From: a virus
Strand: one strand, 5' to 3'
Length of the DNA stretch: 64,000 nt
IMG/VR virus record: IMGVR_UViG_3300025881_001243
Coordinates: 1 to 64,000 of that record
The notes beneath the pieces are model-generated. The model saw nothing but the letters and a program-made list of their open reading frames with translations, did not search any database and was not told the DNA's origin. Both the position numbers and the translations under genes were made by a program. Positions 8,569 through 16,898 of this stretch are shown piece by piece; position 1 is the first letter of the stretch; every line of letters begins with the position of its first letter.

Positions 8569-9117
8569 ATGGAACATTTTTACAAAACGTGTGGAGAAAA
8601 TTGGTTTAACTATCCTGACATTTATTCTCAAATAGTTCTTGATGCAAATGATAATTCTCATTTTGTTGAGGTTGGATCATGGAAAGGAATGAGCTCAGTG
8701 TATTTAGCGGTAGAGATAATTAATTCTAACAAAAACATAAAATTTGATTGCGTTGATCTTTGGGGGACAGACCCTAATAGGCTATATGCAGATAGGAAGG
8801 GTTTATATGATACATTTATAAAAAACATTGAACCAGTAAAAGACATAATAAATCCTATTGTATCCTTATCATGGGATGCCGCCTCTATGTATGAAGATAA
8901 TAGTTTAGATTTTGTATGGTTAGATGCTGGTCATAAATACGAAGATATTAAAAAAGATATAGTTGCATGGTATCCTAAAGTAAAGGTTGGTGGAACTATT
9001 GCAGGTCATGATTATACAACAGCAAGAGGCGTACAAACAGCAGTTAATGAATATTTTAATAAAGATTTTAAACAAATAAATACCAGTTGGTTACATAAAA
9101 AAAATAAAAGACTATGA
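8569..9117 (+). CDS. Class I SAM methyltransferase (Methyltransf_24 type)
   Basis: The 182-residue protein has motif I HFVEVGSWKGMSSVYLA (about residues 28-44), the acidic VDLWGTD after strand 2, and LDFVWLDAGHKYEDIKKDI followed by VKVGGTIAGHDY, a pattern typical of methyltransferases found in glycan and cephalosporin hydroxylase-like clusters. It overlaps the following start by four bases (ATGA), so translation is coupled. Confidence 0.8.
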   Translation: MEHFYKTCGENWFNYPDIYSQIVLDANDNSHFVEVGSWKGMSSVYLAVEIINSNKNIKFDCVDLWGTDPNRLYADRKGLYDTFIKNIEPVKDIINPIVSLSWDAASMYEDNSLDFVWLDAGHKYEDIKKDIVAWYPKVKVGGTIAGHDYTTARGVQTAVNEYFNKDFKQINTSWLHKKNKRL

Positions 9118-9710
9118 TAATAACAGCATATAATGAAGTCATACCTAATGTAGTAGTAGAAGGGCAAAGAAAGGTACTTGAAAAATTTGGAGAAAAGATT
9201 ATTCAAATTAAACCTGAAGTATGGGTTGGTCATGCACATACAATAGATGAGTACTTAAGAAATAATGATTGGGATCATGCAATTGTATTAGACATTGATT
9301 GCATTCCTCTAGAAAAAAATGTAATTAAAGATGCAAGAGAATGGGCTTTAAATAATATAGGTCTTTATTCAGTAGCACAAAACCCTAATCACATAAAAGA
9401 TGCACCAGATTATGCAAGCCCTGCCTTTATTGCGTTTTCTAGAAAAACATACGAAGAATTAGGAAACCCCAGTTTTCAAGGGAGTAGTCAATGGGATGTA
9501 GGTGGTGAATTTAGCTACCGAGCCTCAGAAAAAAACTTACCTATCAAACTAATGTATCCTAGTCATGTAGAAAAGGCTAAATGGAAATTTGCAGATGGTA
9601 GCATGTTTGGTATAGGAACAACATATGAAAATAAAGTATACCATCACTTTGAAGGAAGAAGAGTAACAAAAAGCTTTGAAGATAAATGTAATCAAATATT
9701 ATTAAAGTAA
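9114..9710 (+). CDS. Putative GT-A-like glycosyltransferase
   Basis: The protein has 198 residues. A DxD-like motif occurs in WDHAIVLDIDCIPLE near residues 52-66, followed by a region (YASPAFIAFSRKTYEELG, WDVGGEFSYRA) resembling the acceptor side of short nucleotide-diphospho-sugar transferases. The N-terminus IITAYNEVIPNVVVEGQRKV fits the first strand and helix of this fold. Called from fold-like features and island context; the family number is not certain. Confidence 0.55.
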   Translation: MIITAYNEVIPNVVVEGQRKVLEKFGEKIIQIKPEVWVGHAHTIDEYLRNNDWDHAIVLDIDCIPLEKNVIKDAREWALNNIGLYSVAQNPNHIKDAPDYASPAFIAFSRKTYEELGNPSFQGSSQWDVGGEFSYRASEKNLPIKLMYPSHVEKAKWKFADGSMFGIGTTYENKVYHHFEGRRVTKSFEDKCNQILLK

Positions 9711-9719
9711 TAATATAGA

Positions 9720-10316
9720 ATGATAGAAAGTATTAAAAAGATTTTAGAAAAAGAAATCGAAGCTATAGGAAACATTCCTTTAGGTAACCAGTATGAAAAG
9801 GCTGTTAATATAATTAGAAATAAAGTTCACAGTGCCGGTGGTAAAGTTGTAATATCCGGAATGGGTAAAGCTGGTCAAATAGGATTAAACATTTCAACCA
9901 CATTTAGTTCAACAGGTACACCTTCAGTTTACTTACATCCTAGTGAAGCACAACATGGGGACTTAGGAATTCTACAAAGTAATGATGTATTAATTTTATT
10001 ATCAAATTCAGGTAAGACTAGAGAAATTTTAGAATTAATTCAATTATCACGAAACCTTTTTAAAAATATACCTATAATTAGTATAACAGGTAAAAAGGAT
10101 AGTGAATTAGGAAAAGAATCAAATGTATGTTTACATATTGGTGATGCTAAAGAAATTTGCCCTCTAGGATTAACGCCTACAATATCAACAACTCTTATGA
10201 CGGTTATGGGTGATATTTTAGTAGTAGAAACAATGAAGAAAATTAAATTTACAAAGAAAGAATATTCTAAAAGACACCACAGTGGTTATTTAGGACAAAA
10301 AAGTAAAGAAGAATAA
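9720..10316 (+). CDS. kdsD: Arabinose-5-phosphate isomerase, SIS domain only (KdsD-like)
   Basis: The 198 residues form a sugar isomerase (SIS) domain: VVISGMGKAGQIGLNISTTF, SVYLHPSEAQHGDLGIL, and VLILLSNSGKTREILELI. These match the KdsD/GutQ family, which converts ribulose-5-phosphate to arabinose-5-phosphate, the first committed step of Kdo synthesis. Usual KdsD proteins are ~320 residues with two CBS domains; this one stops after the SIS domain, as some phage and Bacteroidetes forms do. A KdsB gene lies 3.2 kb downstream in the same unit, which supports the assignment. Confidence 0.82.
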   Translation: MIESIKKILEKEIEAIGNIPLGNQYEKAVNIIRNKVHSAGGKVVISGMGKAGQIGLNISTTFSSTGTPSVYLHPSEAQHGDLGILQSNDVLILLSNSGKTREILELIQLSRNLFKNIPIISITGKKDSELGKESNVCLHIGDAKEICPLGLTPTISTTLMTVMGDILVVETMKKIKFTKKEYSKRHHSGYLGQKSKEE

Positions 10317-10334
10317 TGAAAATATTTTGTAAAG

Positions 10335-11186
10335 ATGAAGCGTATTATATCTGATAAGAATCTTTTTCAAGCAATAAAAGAATCTATAAATAACAAAACT
10401 CCCTTATCTTATGTTAGGTTAGGTGATGGTGAAATTCAGATACTAAAAAAACCTGAGCACTGTTATACACAAAACGAAACAGAAATTAGGCGAATAGCAT
10501 TAGTTCATATATGTAAAAGATACAACATAGATTTTACTGAAGATTGTGAATTCTTACTAAGATGTAGAAAAATAATAATAGATTCAATTAATACAAGTGA
10601 TTATTTAGGATTATTTACACTTGAAGAAATAAGTGAATTAGCAGTTAAGGGAATAAGCCTTAATACAAATAGATATGTACCAAACAAAGAAATTTTTGAA
10701 TATTATGATATAGATGTTAATAATTTAAAAATATGTAGTATAATGTTTAACAAAGGATCTGAGATTGGTGTCATTGAAAATTTTAAAAAATTAATAGGAA
10801 ATAAAAGAGTTACAATTATTACTAGCCAAGAAAAAAATCTTAGGGCTAATAAAAAGTTTCAAGATACTTTTAATAATAATGTAGATTTTATTAATATTAA
10901 ACATGAACATGGCAACCCAAACAGTAAAGCACTATCACAAAGAGATTGGTTAAGGTCTCAGTTTAAAGATATTAAAAATCATATTGTTCTATTAGGTGTA
11001 GGACATGCAGCTAAAGACTTATGTAATGAATTAAAGAATGATTGGGGCAAATGTGCAATAGATATGGGTAGTGTATTAGATGCATGGGCTGGTATTATTA
11101 GTAGACCTTCCTATGGTAACACTTGGTCACAATGTCTTACAGTACCAATAAATGAAGCCCCTACAACAGATATTTGTTATAGATAA
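10335..11186 (+). CDS. GT-D-fold glycosyltransferase (DUF1792-like)
   Basis: The 283-residue protein begins with a conserved LSYVRLGDGEIQIL (residues ~24-37), as in GT-D-fold transferases whose first strand ends in GDGE. The C-terminal part has VLLGVGHAAKDLCNEL and AIDMGSVLDAWAGI, matching the second conserved block (D.G...D.W.G) of that family. Known members add glucose to serine-rich glycoproteins or bacterial glycans. Together with the GT-A and GT-B enzymes nearby, the island contains several transferase folds. Confidence 0.7.
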   Translation: MKRIISDKNLFQAIKESINNKTPLSYVRLGDGEIQILKKPEHCYTQNETEIRRIALVHICKRYNIDFTEDCEFLLRCRKIIIDSINTSDYLGLFTLEEISELAVKGISLNTNRYVPNKEIFEYYDIDVNNLKICSIMFNKGSEIGVIENFKKLIGNKRVTIITSQEKNLRANKKFQDTFNNNVDFINIKHEHGNPNSKALSQRDWLRSQFKDIKNHIVLLGVGHAAKDLCNELKNDWGKCAIDMGSVLDAWAGIISRPSYGNTWSQCLTVPINEAPTTDICYR

Positions 11187-11230
11187 TGGAAGAAATTGTT
11201 ATTACCATATTAGAAAAAGATAAAGAATAA
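11186..11230 (+). CDS. Tiny coupled ORF (14 aa), possibly a remnant
   Basis: The frame MEEIVITILEKDKE shares its first base with the preceding stop and its last base with the next start, so it is perfectly wedged between two genes. No folded domain is possible at this length. It may be a translation-coupling leader or the stub of a deleted gene. Confidence 0.3.
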   Translation: MEEIVITILEKDKE

Positions 11231-12156
11231 TGAAAATAGATCAAATATTTTTCCCAGATTCCTTTTCTCACTTTAGCAGTAAAGAAAATCAATCTAGTTT
11301 TTTAAAACCGTACTATGATGCAAATAAACCTGCCTTTTTCTTTTCAACTAGGTCTATTACAAAAATAGCCAATGTACATAAAGGTCTGGCTGTGATGATT
11401 GTAAATAATGACGTTAGGCCAATTGAAAATAATTTAGCATGGATTAAGAATAGAAAAAATTTATATTTTATTTCTACTTCTAAACTTATGAGTATATATT
11501 TAGATGAGTTAGGTATTAAATATATTGAATTTCCTTGGAGGTCGAGGGATATACCGCTTAATGTTAATGCAAACAAAAAAGGACATTGTGTATACTTTTA
11601 TGGAGATTCACCAAATAGCAATCATTATGGTTATCATATAATAAAAAGGATAATGAAACAACATTTTCCTCATCTTGTATTAATTACCGCATGCCACCCA
11701 ATAAATCACAAGTCATTTAAAAATTTACCGAATGTATTTCCTGCCTTTGGTGAACATGGATTAAATGAGCTGTATAAAACAATATTTGTTGGAGTTAGGT
11801 TAACTAGATTTGACGGATTAGCTGGAACTGTTCAAGATTTAGGTATAAGAGGAATAAAGACTATATGGAACGGTGGAACGCCATCTGCATTATCATATGA
11901 ATCTGAGGCTGATATTATAAATCATATTAAAAATGAAGAAATGAGTATTGGTTATACTGATAATTCTCTAGCGTCTTTATGTAAAACTTATTTAGACTTA
12001 AATAATAAATCATATAAATACATATTTAATACTGATACTTACACAAATAATAAAGAAACTCCAAAGTTATTTTTTAATGATAAAAAATTATCAGTAATAC
12101 CTTATAGAGAATTTTTAGCCAATACCCATAACATGAATCTTCCACTTTCAGTATAA
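11230..12156 (+). CDS. Putative GT-B-like glycosyltransferase
   Basis: The 308 residues show Rossmann-like alternation. The C-terminal half (FVGVRLTRFDGLAGTVQDLG, IKTIWNGGTPSALSYESEAD) resembles the nucleotide-sugar side of GT-B enzymes, where acidic and glycine residues contact the donor. I recognise no named family with certainty. Its place among sugar genes and the one-base overlap with the upstream mini-ORF support a glycan role. Confidence 0.5.
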   Translation: MKIDQIFFPDSFSHFSSKENQSSFLKPYYDANKPAFFFSTRSITKIANVHKGLAVMIVNNDVRPIENNLAWIKNRKNLYFISTSKLMSIYLDELGIKYIEFPWRSRDIPLNVNANKKGHCVYFYGDSPNSNHYGYHIIKRIMKQHFPHLVLITACHPINHKSFKNLPNVFPAFGEHGLNELYKTIFVGVRLTRFDGLAGTVQDLGIRGIKTIWNGGTPSALSYESEADIINHIKNEEMSIGYTDNSLASLCKTYLDLNNKSYKYIFNTDTYTNNKETPKLFFNDKKLSVIPYREFLANTHNMNLPLSV

Positions 12157-12172
12157 TAAAAATAAATATAGA

Positions 12173-13060
12173 ATGAAAAATCATATAATTCAGTATATAA
12201 AAAATTTAGGTTATGACTATAAATTATCAGGTAAGCTTAATAATTGTATTGATGACATATCATTAATTTATTATGTAAGAGATAATGATTTATGTTACCT
12301 TGATGCTAATGTTCCACATTTAGTAAAAGATAAAAAAAATATAACTTTATTATGCCCATTTGATTTTGATGAATCTAATTCTAACATATCATACATAAAG
12401 GTTAAAGATCCTAAATTAGTATTTTATTATGTTTCTCATTTGTTTGGTAATAATAAAACGTTCGAGATAGATAAAAGCTTAAGTAACAAATACCCTGGTG
12501 TTACTATAGGCACAAATTGTAAAATAGGTAATGATGTTAATATTCAACCCGGTGTAATCATTAGAAGTAATACAATTATTAATGATGGGACAACAATAGA
12601 GTCCGGTTCAGTTATTGGTAGTACTGGCTTATTATGGATCTGGGATACCGAAAGAAAGAAAAAGGTAATGCTTACTCTAACTGGTGGAACTGAAATAGGC
12701 AAGGGCTGTTATATATGCTCTAACGTTTCTATTGTAAGAGGGTCTTGTAATGAAATGACAAAAATTGAGGACGGTGTAATGATTGCACCTGGAACTGCAA
12801 TAGGTCATGGGTGCAGTGTTGGTAAAAATACGCATATCGCAAATAATGTAACATTAAGTGGGGCTGTCACAATTGGCGAAAATTGTTTCTTTGGTTCAGG
12901 ATGTACAGTTCAACCAGCATGTAAAGTATTAGATAATGTAGTTTTAGGTTCTGGTGCAATACTAACCAATAGCACCGAAAAGCCAGGAGTTTATGTAGGT
13001 ATTCCGGCTAAGTGGAAAAAAGAAAGAGAAAATAATTTAAAAGGTTTGCCTAATGATTAA
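12173..13060 (+). CDS. LpxD-like left-handed beta-helix acyltransferase
   Basis: The 295-residue protein has a ~100-residue N-terminal alpha/beta domain and then hexapeptide repeats from ~105 to the end (VTIGTNCKIGNDVNIQPG, VIIRSNTIINDGTTIESG, VSIVRGSCNEMTKIEDG). It finishes with GVYVGIPAKWKKE. The layout and a His in IGHGCSVGKNTHIANN, where LpxD has its catalytic His, suggest transfer of an acyl or acetyl group to an amino-sugar nucleotide. LpxD itself is longer (~340), so a sugar N-acetyltransferase is equally possible. Confidence 0.7.
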   Translation: MKNHIIQYIKNLGYDYKLSGKLNNCIDDISLIYYVRDNDLCYLDANVPHLVKDKKNITLLCPFDFDESNSNISYIKVKDPKLVFYYVSHLFGNNKTFEIDKSLSNKYPGVTIGTNCKIGNDVNIQPGVIIRSNTIINDGTTIESGSVIGSTGLLWIWDTERKKKVMLTLTGGTEIGKGCYICSNVSIVRGSCNEMTKIEDGVMIAPGTAIGHGCSVGKNTHIANNVTLSGAVTIGENCFFGSGCTVQPACKVLDNVVLGSGAILTNSTEKPGVYVGIPAKWKKERENNLKGLPND

Positions 13061-13086
13061 AATAAATAAAAATAAAATAAAGAAAA

Positions 13087-13566
13087 ATGATATCCAGTAA
13101 AGCTAAAATAGGAAAAAATGTAGAAATAGGAAACTTTGTTGTTATTGAAGATGGGGTTGAAATCGGAGATGGTACAGTCATTCGAAATTTTGTAGAATTA
13201 AGAAAGAATACTAAAATTGGTAAAAATTGTTATATTGATTCAAGAGTATCCACATCAGGAAATTGTGAAGTCGGTAATGATGTAACTTTAAGATATGATG
13301 CTATTCTAGCTCGAGGCTGTAAAGTAGGTGATGGAACTTATATTTGCCCTAGGGTAATGACTAATAATCTTGATACAGGAAAAACTCAAATAGGTGGGGC
13401 CCATATTGGCAAAAATTGTTTTATTGGTACTAATACTGTATTCCAACATGGAGTTAAAATAGGAGATAACGTAGTAACGGGTGCTATGGCTTTTATAAAT
13501 AAAGATATTCCTGATAATGAAATATGGATAGGCTCTCCTGCTAAATTTTTTAAGATTAATAACTAA
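13087..13566 (+). CDS. Hexapeptide-repeat sugar acetyltransferase
   Basis: Nearly all 159 residues are left-handed beta-helix repeats (AKIGKNVEIGNFVVIEDG, VEIGDGTVIRNFVELRKN, AHIGKNCFIGTNTVFQHG), ending in the family-typical IWIGSPAKFF. It resembles WlbB/WbpD-type N-acetyltransferases acting on UDP-amino sugars. A His in VFQHGVKIG may be catalytic. Its stop shares a base with the kdsB start, which ties it to the Kdo/LPS pathway. Confidence 0.8.
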   Translation: MISSKAKIGKNVEIGNFVVIEDGVEIGDGTVIRNFVELRKNTKIGKNCYIDSRVSTSGNCEVGNDVTLRYDAILARGCKVGDGTYICPRVMTNNLDTGKTQIGGAHIGKNCFIGTNTVFQHGVKIGDNVVTGAMAFINKDIPDNEIWIGSPAKFFKINN

Positions 13567-14279
13567 TGAATAAAGTAATTGCAGTAATACCGGCAAGATG
13601 GGGATCTACAAGATTGCCAGGTAAACCTCTTGCTGATATAAATGGAAAGCCAATGATACAGTGGGTTTATGAAGCTGTACAAAAATCCAATGCTGATAAA
13701 GTTATAGTTGCAACAGACCATAAAGATATTCTAAACGAAGTAAAAAAGTTTGGTGGGGAAGGTATTATGACTAGCACAAAACATCAAACTGGCACTGAGA
13801 GAGTATTAGAAGCTTATCAACACTATAAAGAAGATTATGGGTATGTTATTAATGTTCAAGGAGATGAGCCTATAATAAATGAGAATGATATTAATCTTTT
13901 AATTTCTGTACTTAAGAAAAATCCTCTTGATATTGCAACCTTAGTAGGTCCATTAACAAAACCACAAGCAAGTGATAGAAATACAGTAAAGGCATTACTT
14001 GATAATAATAAAATAATAATGTTTACAAGAAGTCCTGTTTTTACTACTCAATCATTATATGTTAAAAGGCATATAGGAATTTATGGATTCAGTAAGGTAA
14101 TGACAGAAAGAATTGATAAAAACATTATGATTGAAACTTCTAATGAAATAGTAGAAAATTTAGAGCAGATAAGATGGGGTGACAATGGAATCAGTTTTAA
14201 TTATGCTAGAGCAGCTGGTTTATATAAAGGTATAGATACACAAAAAGATTTGGATTACGTCCGTACATTCTTAAACTAA
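13566..14279 (+). CDS. kdsB: 3-deoxy-manno-octulosonate cytidylyltransferase (CMP-Kdo synthetase)
   Basis: The 237-residue protein matches KdsB from end to end: VIPARWGSTRLPGKPLADI at residues 6-24, VIVATDHKDI, ESTKHQTGTERVLEAY-like TKHQTGTERVLEAY, and VINVQGDEPIINENDI with the catalytic Asp. It activates Kdo with CTP for incorporation into LPS. KdsA and KdsC, needed between KdsD and KdsB, are absent from the window, so host enzymes or genes elsewhere must supply them. It is the last gene of the island. Confidence 0.92.
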   Translation: MNKVIAVIPARWGSTRLPGKPLADINGKPMIQWVYEAVQKSNADKVIVATDHKDILNEVKKFGGEGIMTSTKHQTGTERVLEAYQHYKEDYGYVINVQGDEPIINENDINLLISVLKKNPLDIATLVGPLTKPQASDRNTVKALLDNNKIIMFTRSPVFTTQSLYVKRHIGIYGFSKVMTERIDKNIMIETSNEIVENLEQIRWGDNGISFNYARAAGLYKGIDTQKDLDYVRTFLN

Positions 14280-14291
14280 TATTAAAAAAGC

Positions 14292-14305
14292 TATATAATA
14301 ATAAA
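14292..14305 (+). promoter_or_regulatory. Late-like promoter box TATATAATAATAAA
   Basis: The box lies between kdsB and a small membrane protein gene, eight bases before the ATG at 14314, identical to the boxes at 4798 and 50296. Confidence 0.5.
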
Positions 14306-14313
14306 TCACTATT

Positions 14314-14445
14314 ATGGAAAACCAAGGAAAATCTAAAGAACAACTAAAAGGTAGTTATATAGGTGCATTTATAGGTTTTGTAGGAATCGTCGCTCTTATA
14401 GGTTTTATAGGAATCAGCGCAGTGATAACATATTTAATGTCCTAA
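14314..14445 (+). CDS. Small single-pass membrane protein (43 aa)
   Basis: The protein has a polar N-terminus (MENQGKSKEQLKGS) and a single hydrophobic segment from residue ~15 to 42 rich in Gly, Ile, Val and Phe. It follows a late-like box and its stop shares a base with the next start (TAATG). The function is unknown; it is below the usual size cut-off but its placement is typical of a real gene. Confidence 0.6.
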   Translation: MENQGKSKEQLKGSYIGAFIGFVGIVALIGFIGISAVITYLMS

Positions 14446-14702
14446 TGCAAAAAGAACCAATAAATACATCAAACTTAGACCTAAGTAGTACTACCCCTAT
14501 TATATGCGAAAATTGTGGTAATGAAACATTTAAGCCTATTTTCTTCTTAAGAAAGATTAGTAGGTTTTTAACAGGTGAAGATCAAGATAGAGTATTACCA
14601 ATGGATAGTCTTGCTTGTGTAAACTGCAATCACGTAAACAAAGAATTTAACCCTAATCCTATATCAGAACAAACACAAAATAAAAACAAAAAAGATGAGT
14701 AA
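14445..14702 (+). CDS. Small zinc-ribbon protein
   Basis: The 85-residue protein has two CxxC pairs, CENCG near residue 20 and CVNCN near residue 63, enclosing FKPIFFLRKISRFLTGED. This is a zinc-ribbon arrangement found in short proteins of T4-like marine phages. Overlaps of one base upstream and eight bases downstream show it is in an operon with the next gene. Confidence 0.7.
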   Translation: MQKEPINTSNLDLSSTTPIICENCGNETFKPIFFLRKISRFLTGEDQDRVLPMDSLACVNCNHVNKEFNPNPISEQTQNKNKKDE

Positions 14703-15234
14703 AGAAACTGAAACTAAAGTAGTAGAAATGGCTACAGAGGAAACTCCACGAACACTGGAACAATTAAAAGCAAGAGAAGCTGAATTAGATAAGATTAATG
14801 AAGATCTAATTAAAGAAATGCAAGTGAGAGAATATGAAATTGATTTTAAAACAAAAAAAGTTTTTGATCGACTTCTTAAGTTCTTAGAGAAAGATGCACC
14901 GTGGGGTCATACTACTGCAACCGGTTTAATTATGCTATATCATAATTTAAGAGAAGCAAAAGAATTAGTAAAAGAAAAAGATTTTAAAGGATTAATTCCA
15001 GTAAGATCTACAAGTGTTACTATTCTTTGGCAAATGGTTACAAAGATGACAGGAACTGGATTTTATGAAGCTAAATCATTTGTTGAGTTAATGGCAAATG
15101 TAGGTGAGTCATTATCTGAGGCAGTACAAAAAGTACAGGAAGATAATCAAGCCCTTAGAGACAATCACTCTGAGCTTGCATTAGTTCAACAAGAAATAGA
15201 TAAAGTAACTGTTGAAGGTCCTGTTGCAGAATAA
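14695..15234 (+). CDS. Helical/coiled-coil protein of unknown function
   Basis: The 179 residues are mostly charged helices: a predicted coiled coil at ~20-45 (LKAREAELDKINEDLIKEMQ), a middle region with APWGHTTATGLIMLYHNLRE, and a Gln/Glu-rich C-terminal helix. I do not recognise it. It overlaps genes on both sides and lies just upstream of the capsid-targeted cluster, so a virion assembly role is plausible. Confidence 0.65.
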   Translation: MSKETETKVVEMATEETPRTLEQLKAREAELDKINEDLIKEMQVREYEIDFKTKKVFDRLLKFLEKDAPWGHTTATGLIMLYHNLREAKELVKEKDFKGLIPVRSTSVTILWQMVTKMTGTGFYEAKSFVELMANVGESLSEAVQKVQEDNQALRDNHSELALVQQEIDKVTVEGPVAE

Positions 15235-15482
15235 TGGGTTTTCATAAACGACATATAAACAATCAACAGGTTTTAGATTTATATAAATCTGGTGGTGTAG
15301 AAAATGTTACTAAATGGTATACTGGCAAGGTTGACGCTCTCATCTTAGAGACAGGCCTTGCCAGTAAAATCCATTCTATCCTAACTGATCCTGATTGGGA
15401 AATCTTTGGTAGAGTTAGAGCGAACGAAGAAATCGTTAAACTAATTAATAAAGAATTAGGTATAGAGGACTTTCGTACTTAA
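15234..15482 (+). CDS. Unknown small protein
   Basis: The 82-residue protein starts at the stop of the preceding gene. It contains LDLYKSGGVENVTKWYTGKV and IHSILTDPDWEIFGRVRANE, helical and without a known motif. Operon position suggests a shared role with the preceding helical protein. Confidence 0.65.
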   Translation: MGFHKRHINNQQVLDLYKSGGVENVTKWYTGKVDALILETGLASKIHSILTDPDWEIFGRVRANEEIVKLINKELGIEDFRT

Positions 15483-15526
15483 TAATTTACTTTTTGTTAA
15501 TGAATAAATAAAAAAATACAAGTTTT

Positions 15527-16321
15527 ATGAGATTCATTAGAGACTTCAAACAATTTATTACAGAAAAGAAAGACGAGGACTTTGAAGATAAGATCAAAGG
15601 CCACGGCTATTACAAAGGCATCTCAACTTCTACTGCGAGGGCTAAAGAAAAACAAATGAAAGATCAGGCATCTAAAGCTGATGACGATCCTTCTGCTTAT
15701 AAAGAATTACCTGGTGATACTAAAGGTAAAAAATCCCTAAAGAAATCTAAGCATACTAAAGCATTTGATGATTTATATGATGAAGCATTAGATGAAATGG
15801 TTACCAATGAAGGTGTAATGAGCGAATTACATATAATGATGGAAGAAGCAAAAAACTTTGCTGATTTTAAGAAAAGATTTTATAAAGAATTTAGCGATAA
15901 AGTTAAACCTAATAAAGATTTAGATGATTGGCTAAAGTCTTTATATGAGGATGGGTTATCTGAAGGTATTGATGAAAAGGCAAGTGGAGATCGCGGACCT
16001 ATAAAGGGAAAGGGAATCGAAACTGGTCTTAAAAATAAAGCAGAAAAAACAGGTGTATCATTACCTTTACTAAGACTAGTAATGAGGAGAGGTATGGCTG
16101 CATGGAAATCTGGGCATAGACCTGGCGCTGGGCAAGAGCAGTGGGGTTATGCAAGAGTTAACTCGTTTTTAACTAAAGCACCTGGTACTTGGGGTAGACC
16201 ATTAGATGATCCTAAAAAGAATGGGCCTAAGGGTTCTTATGGAGCTGATGCCGATATTGCTAAAGAAGTAATAAAGAAAGGTGAAGATAAGAAATTAAAA
16301 ACAACAGGATTACCTAAATAA
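15527..16321 (+). CDS. Predicted capsid-targeted protein with conserved marine-phage C-terminal domain
   Basis: The 264-residue protein opens with MRFIRDFKQFITEKK, which matches the T4 capsid-targeting pattern (MKTYQEFIAEA in T4 internal proteins), with a possible prohead-protease site ITE at residues 11-13. The lysine-rich middle is followed by a domain, residues ~175-264, with LVMRRGMAAWKSGHRPGAG, QWGYARVNSFLTKAPGTW and DADIAKEV. I know this block as a conserved hypothetical domain of T4-like cyanophages and pelagiphages. Packaging is inferred from the N-terminus and the neighbours. Confidence 0.7.
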   Translation: MRFIRDFKQFITEKKDEDFEDKIKGHGYYKGISTSTARAKEKQMKDQASKADDDPSAYKELPGDTKGKKSLKKSKHTKAFDDLYDEALDEMVTNEGVMSELHIMMEEAKNFADFKKRFYKEFSDKVKPNKDLDDWLKSLYEDGLSEGIDEKASGDRGPIKGKGIETGLKNKAEKTGVSLPLLRLVMRRGMAAWKSGHRPGAGQEQWGYARVNSFLTKAPGTWGRPLDDPKKNGPKGSYGADADIAKEVIKKGEDKKLKTTGLPK

Positions 16322-16322
16322 T

Positions 16323-16868
16323 ATGAAATTCGTAAAAGGCTTCAAAGATTTTGATAAAGTATCTGAAGAACTTAAATACCATATAGATAATGGATTAGGT
16401 TTAGACGATACTGTTTTCCGTTTAGGTTCAGATGCTCATGCCAAATTATTTGAAGAGGCAGAGCAGTATTGGGATAAAGGAAATATAGTATTAAATGGCA
16501 AGAGTGGATGGATGGCAAAAAACCTAGAAGTAGGAAAGAAAGCTATCTATAAAGACCGTAAATCTGGTAGAACTAAAAAAGTTAAACTTGATTCTCCAGA
16601 AAGAGGTGGTAATAAAAAGTTTATTGTTTATCGTAACACTGGTAAAACTGATAAAGAAACTGGTGAAATAGTAGCAAAGAAAATTGAATGGGGAGATCCA
16701 GGATTGTCTGTAAAGAATGATGATCCAGGAAGAGCTAAAAGTTTTTGGGCAAGGCATCAATGCGACCAAAAGAAAAAGATGGATCCTAATAAGACAGGAT
16801 TCTGGGCATGTTATGGGCCTTCTTTGTTTGGAAAGCAACTTGGTCTGAAGTCAACCAACCCTTGGTAA
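16323..16868 (+). CDS. Predicted head-associated protein with KSFWARHxC C-terminal block
   Basis: The 181 residues begin with MKFVKGFKDFDKVSEE, similar to the shared N-terminal signal but without a clean cleavage site. The C-terminal ~60 residues carry EWGDPGLSVKNDDPGRAKSF, WARHQCDQKKK and FWACYGPSLFGKQLG. This Cys/His-containing block is a recurring hypothetical domain in T4-like marine phages and may bind zinc. It lies 1 base after the previous gene. Confidence 0.65.
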   Translation: MKFVKGFKDFDKVSEELKYHIDNGLGLDDTVFRLGSDAHAKLFEEAEQYWDKGNIVLNGKSGWMAKNLEVGKKAIYKDRKSGRTKKVKLDSPERGGNKKFIVYRNTGKTDKETGEIVAKKIEWGDPGLSVKNDDPGRAKSFWARHQCDQKKKMDPNKTGFWACYGPSLFGKQLGLKSTNPW

Positions 16869-16869
16869 A

Positions 16870-16884
16870 TATATAAAACAATAA
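16870..16884 (+). promoter_or_regulatory. Late-like promoter box
   Basis: TATATAAAACAATAA lies 14 bases before the start at 16899 and resembles the late-like boxes elsewhere in the window. Confidence 0.35.
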
Positions 16885-16898
16885 AAATAAATAAAGAT

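Noticed and set aside
10317-10355. 12-codon ORF before the GT-D gene
   Set aside because: It starts right after the kdsD stop but overlaps the next start by 21 bases in another frame and encodes no recognisable peptide. Kept out, unlike the perfectly wedged 14-residue ORF at 11186.
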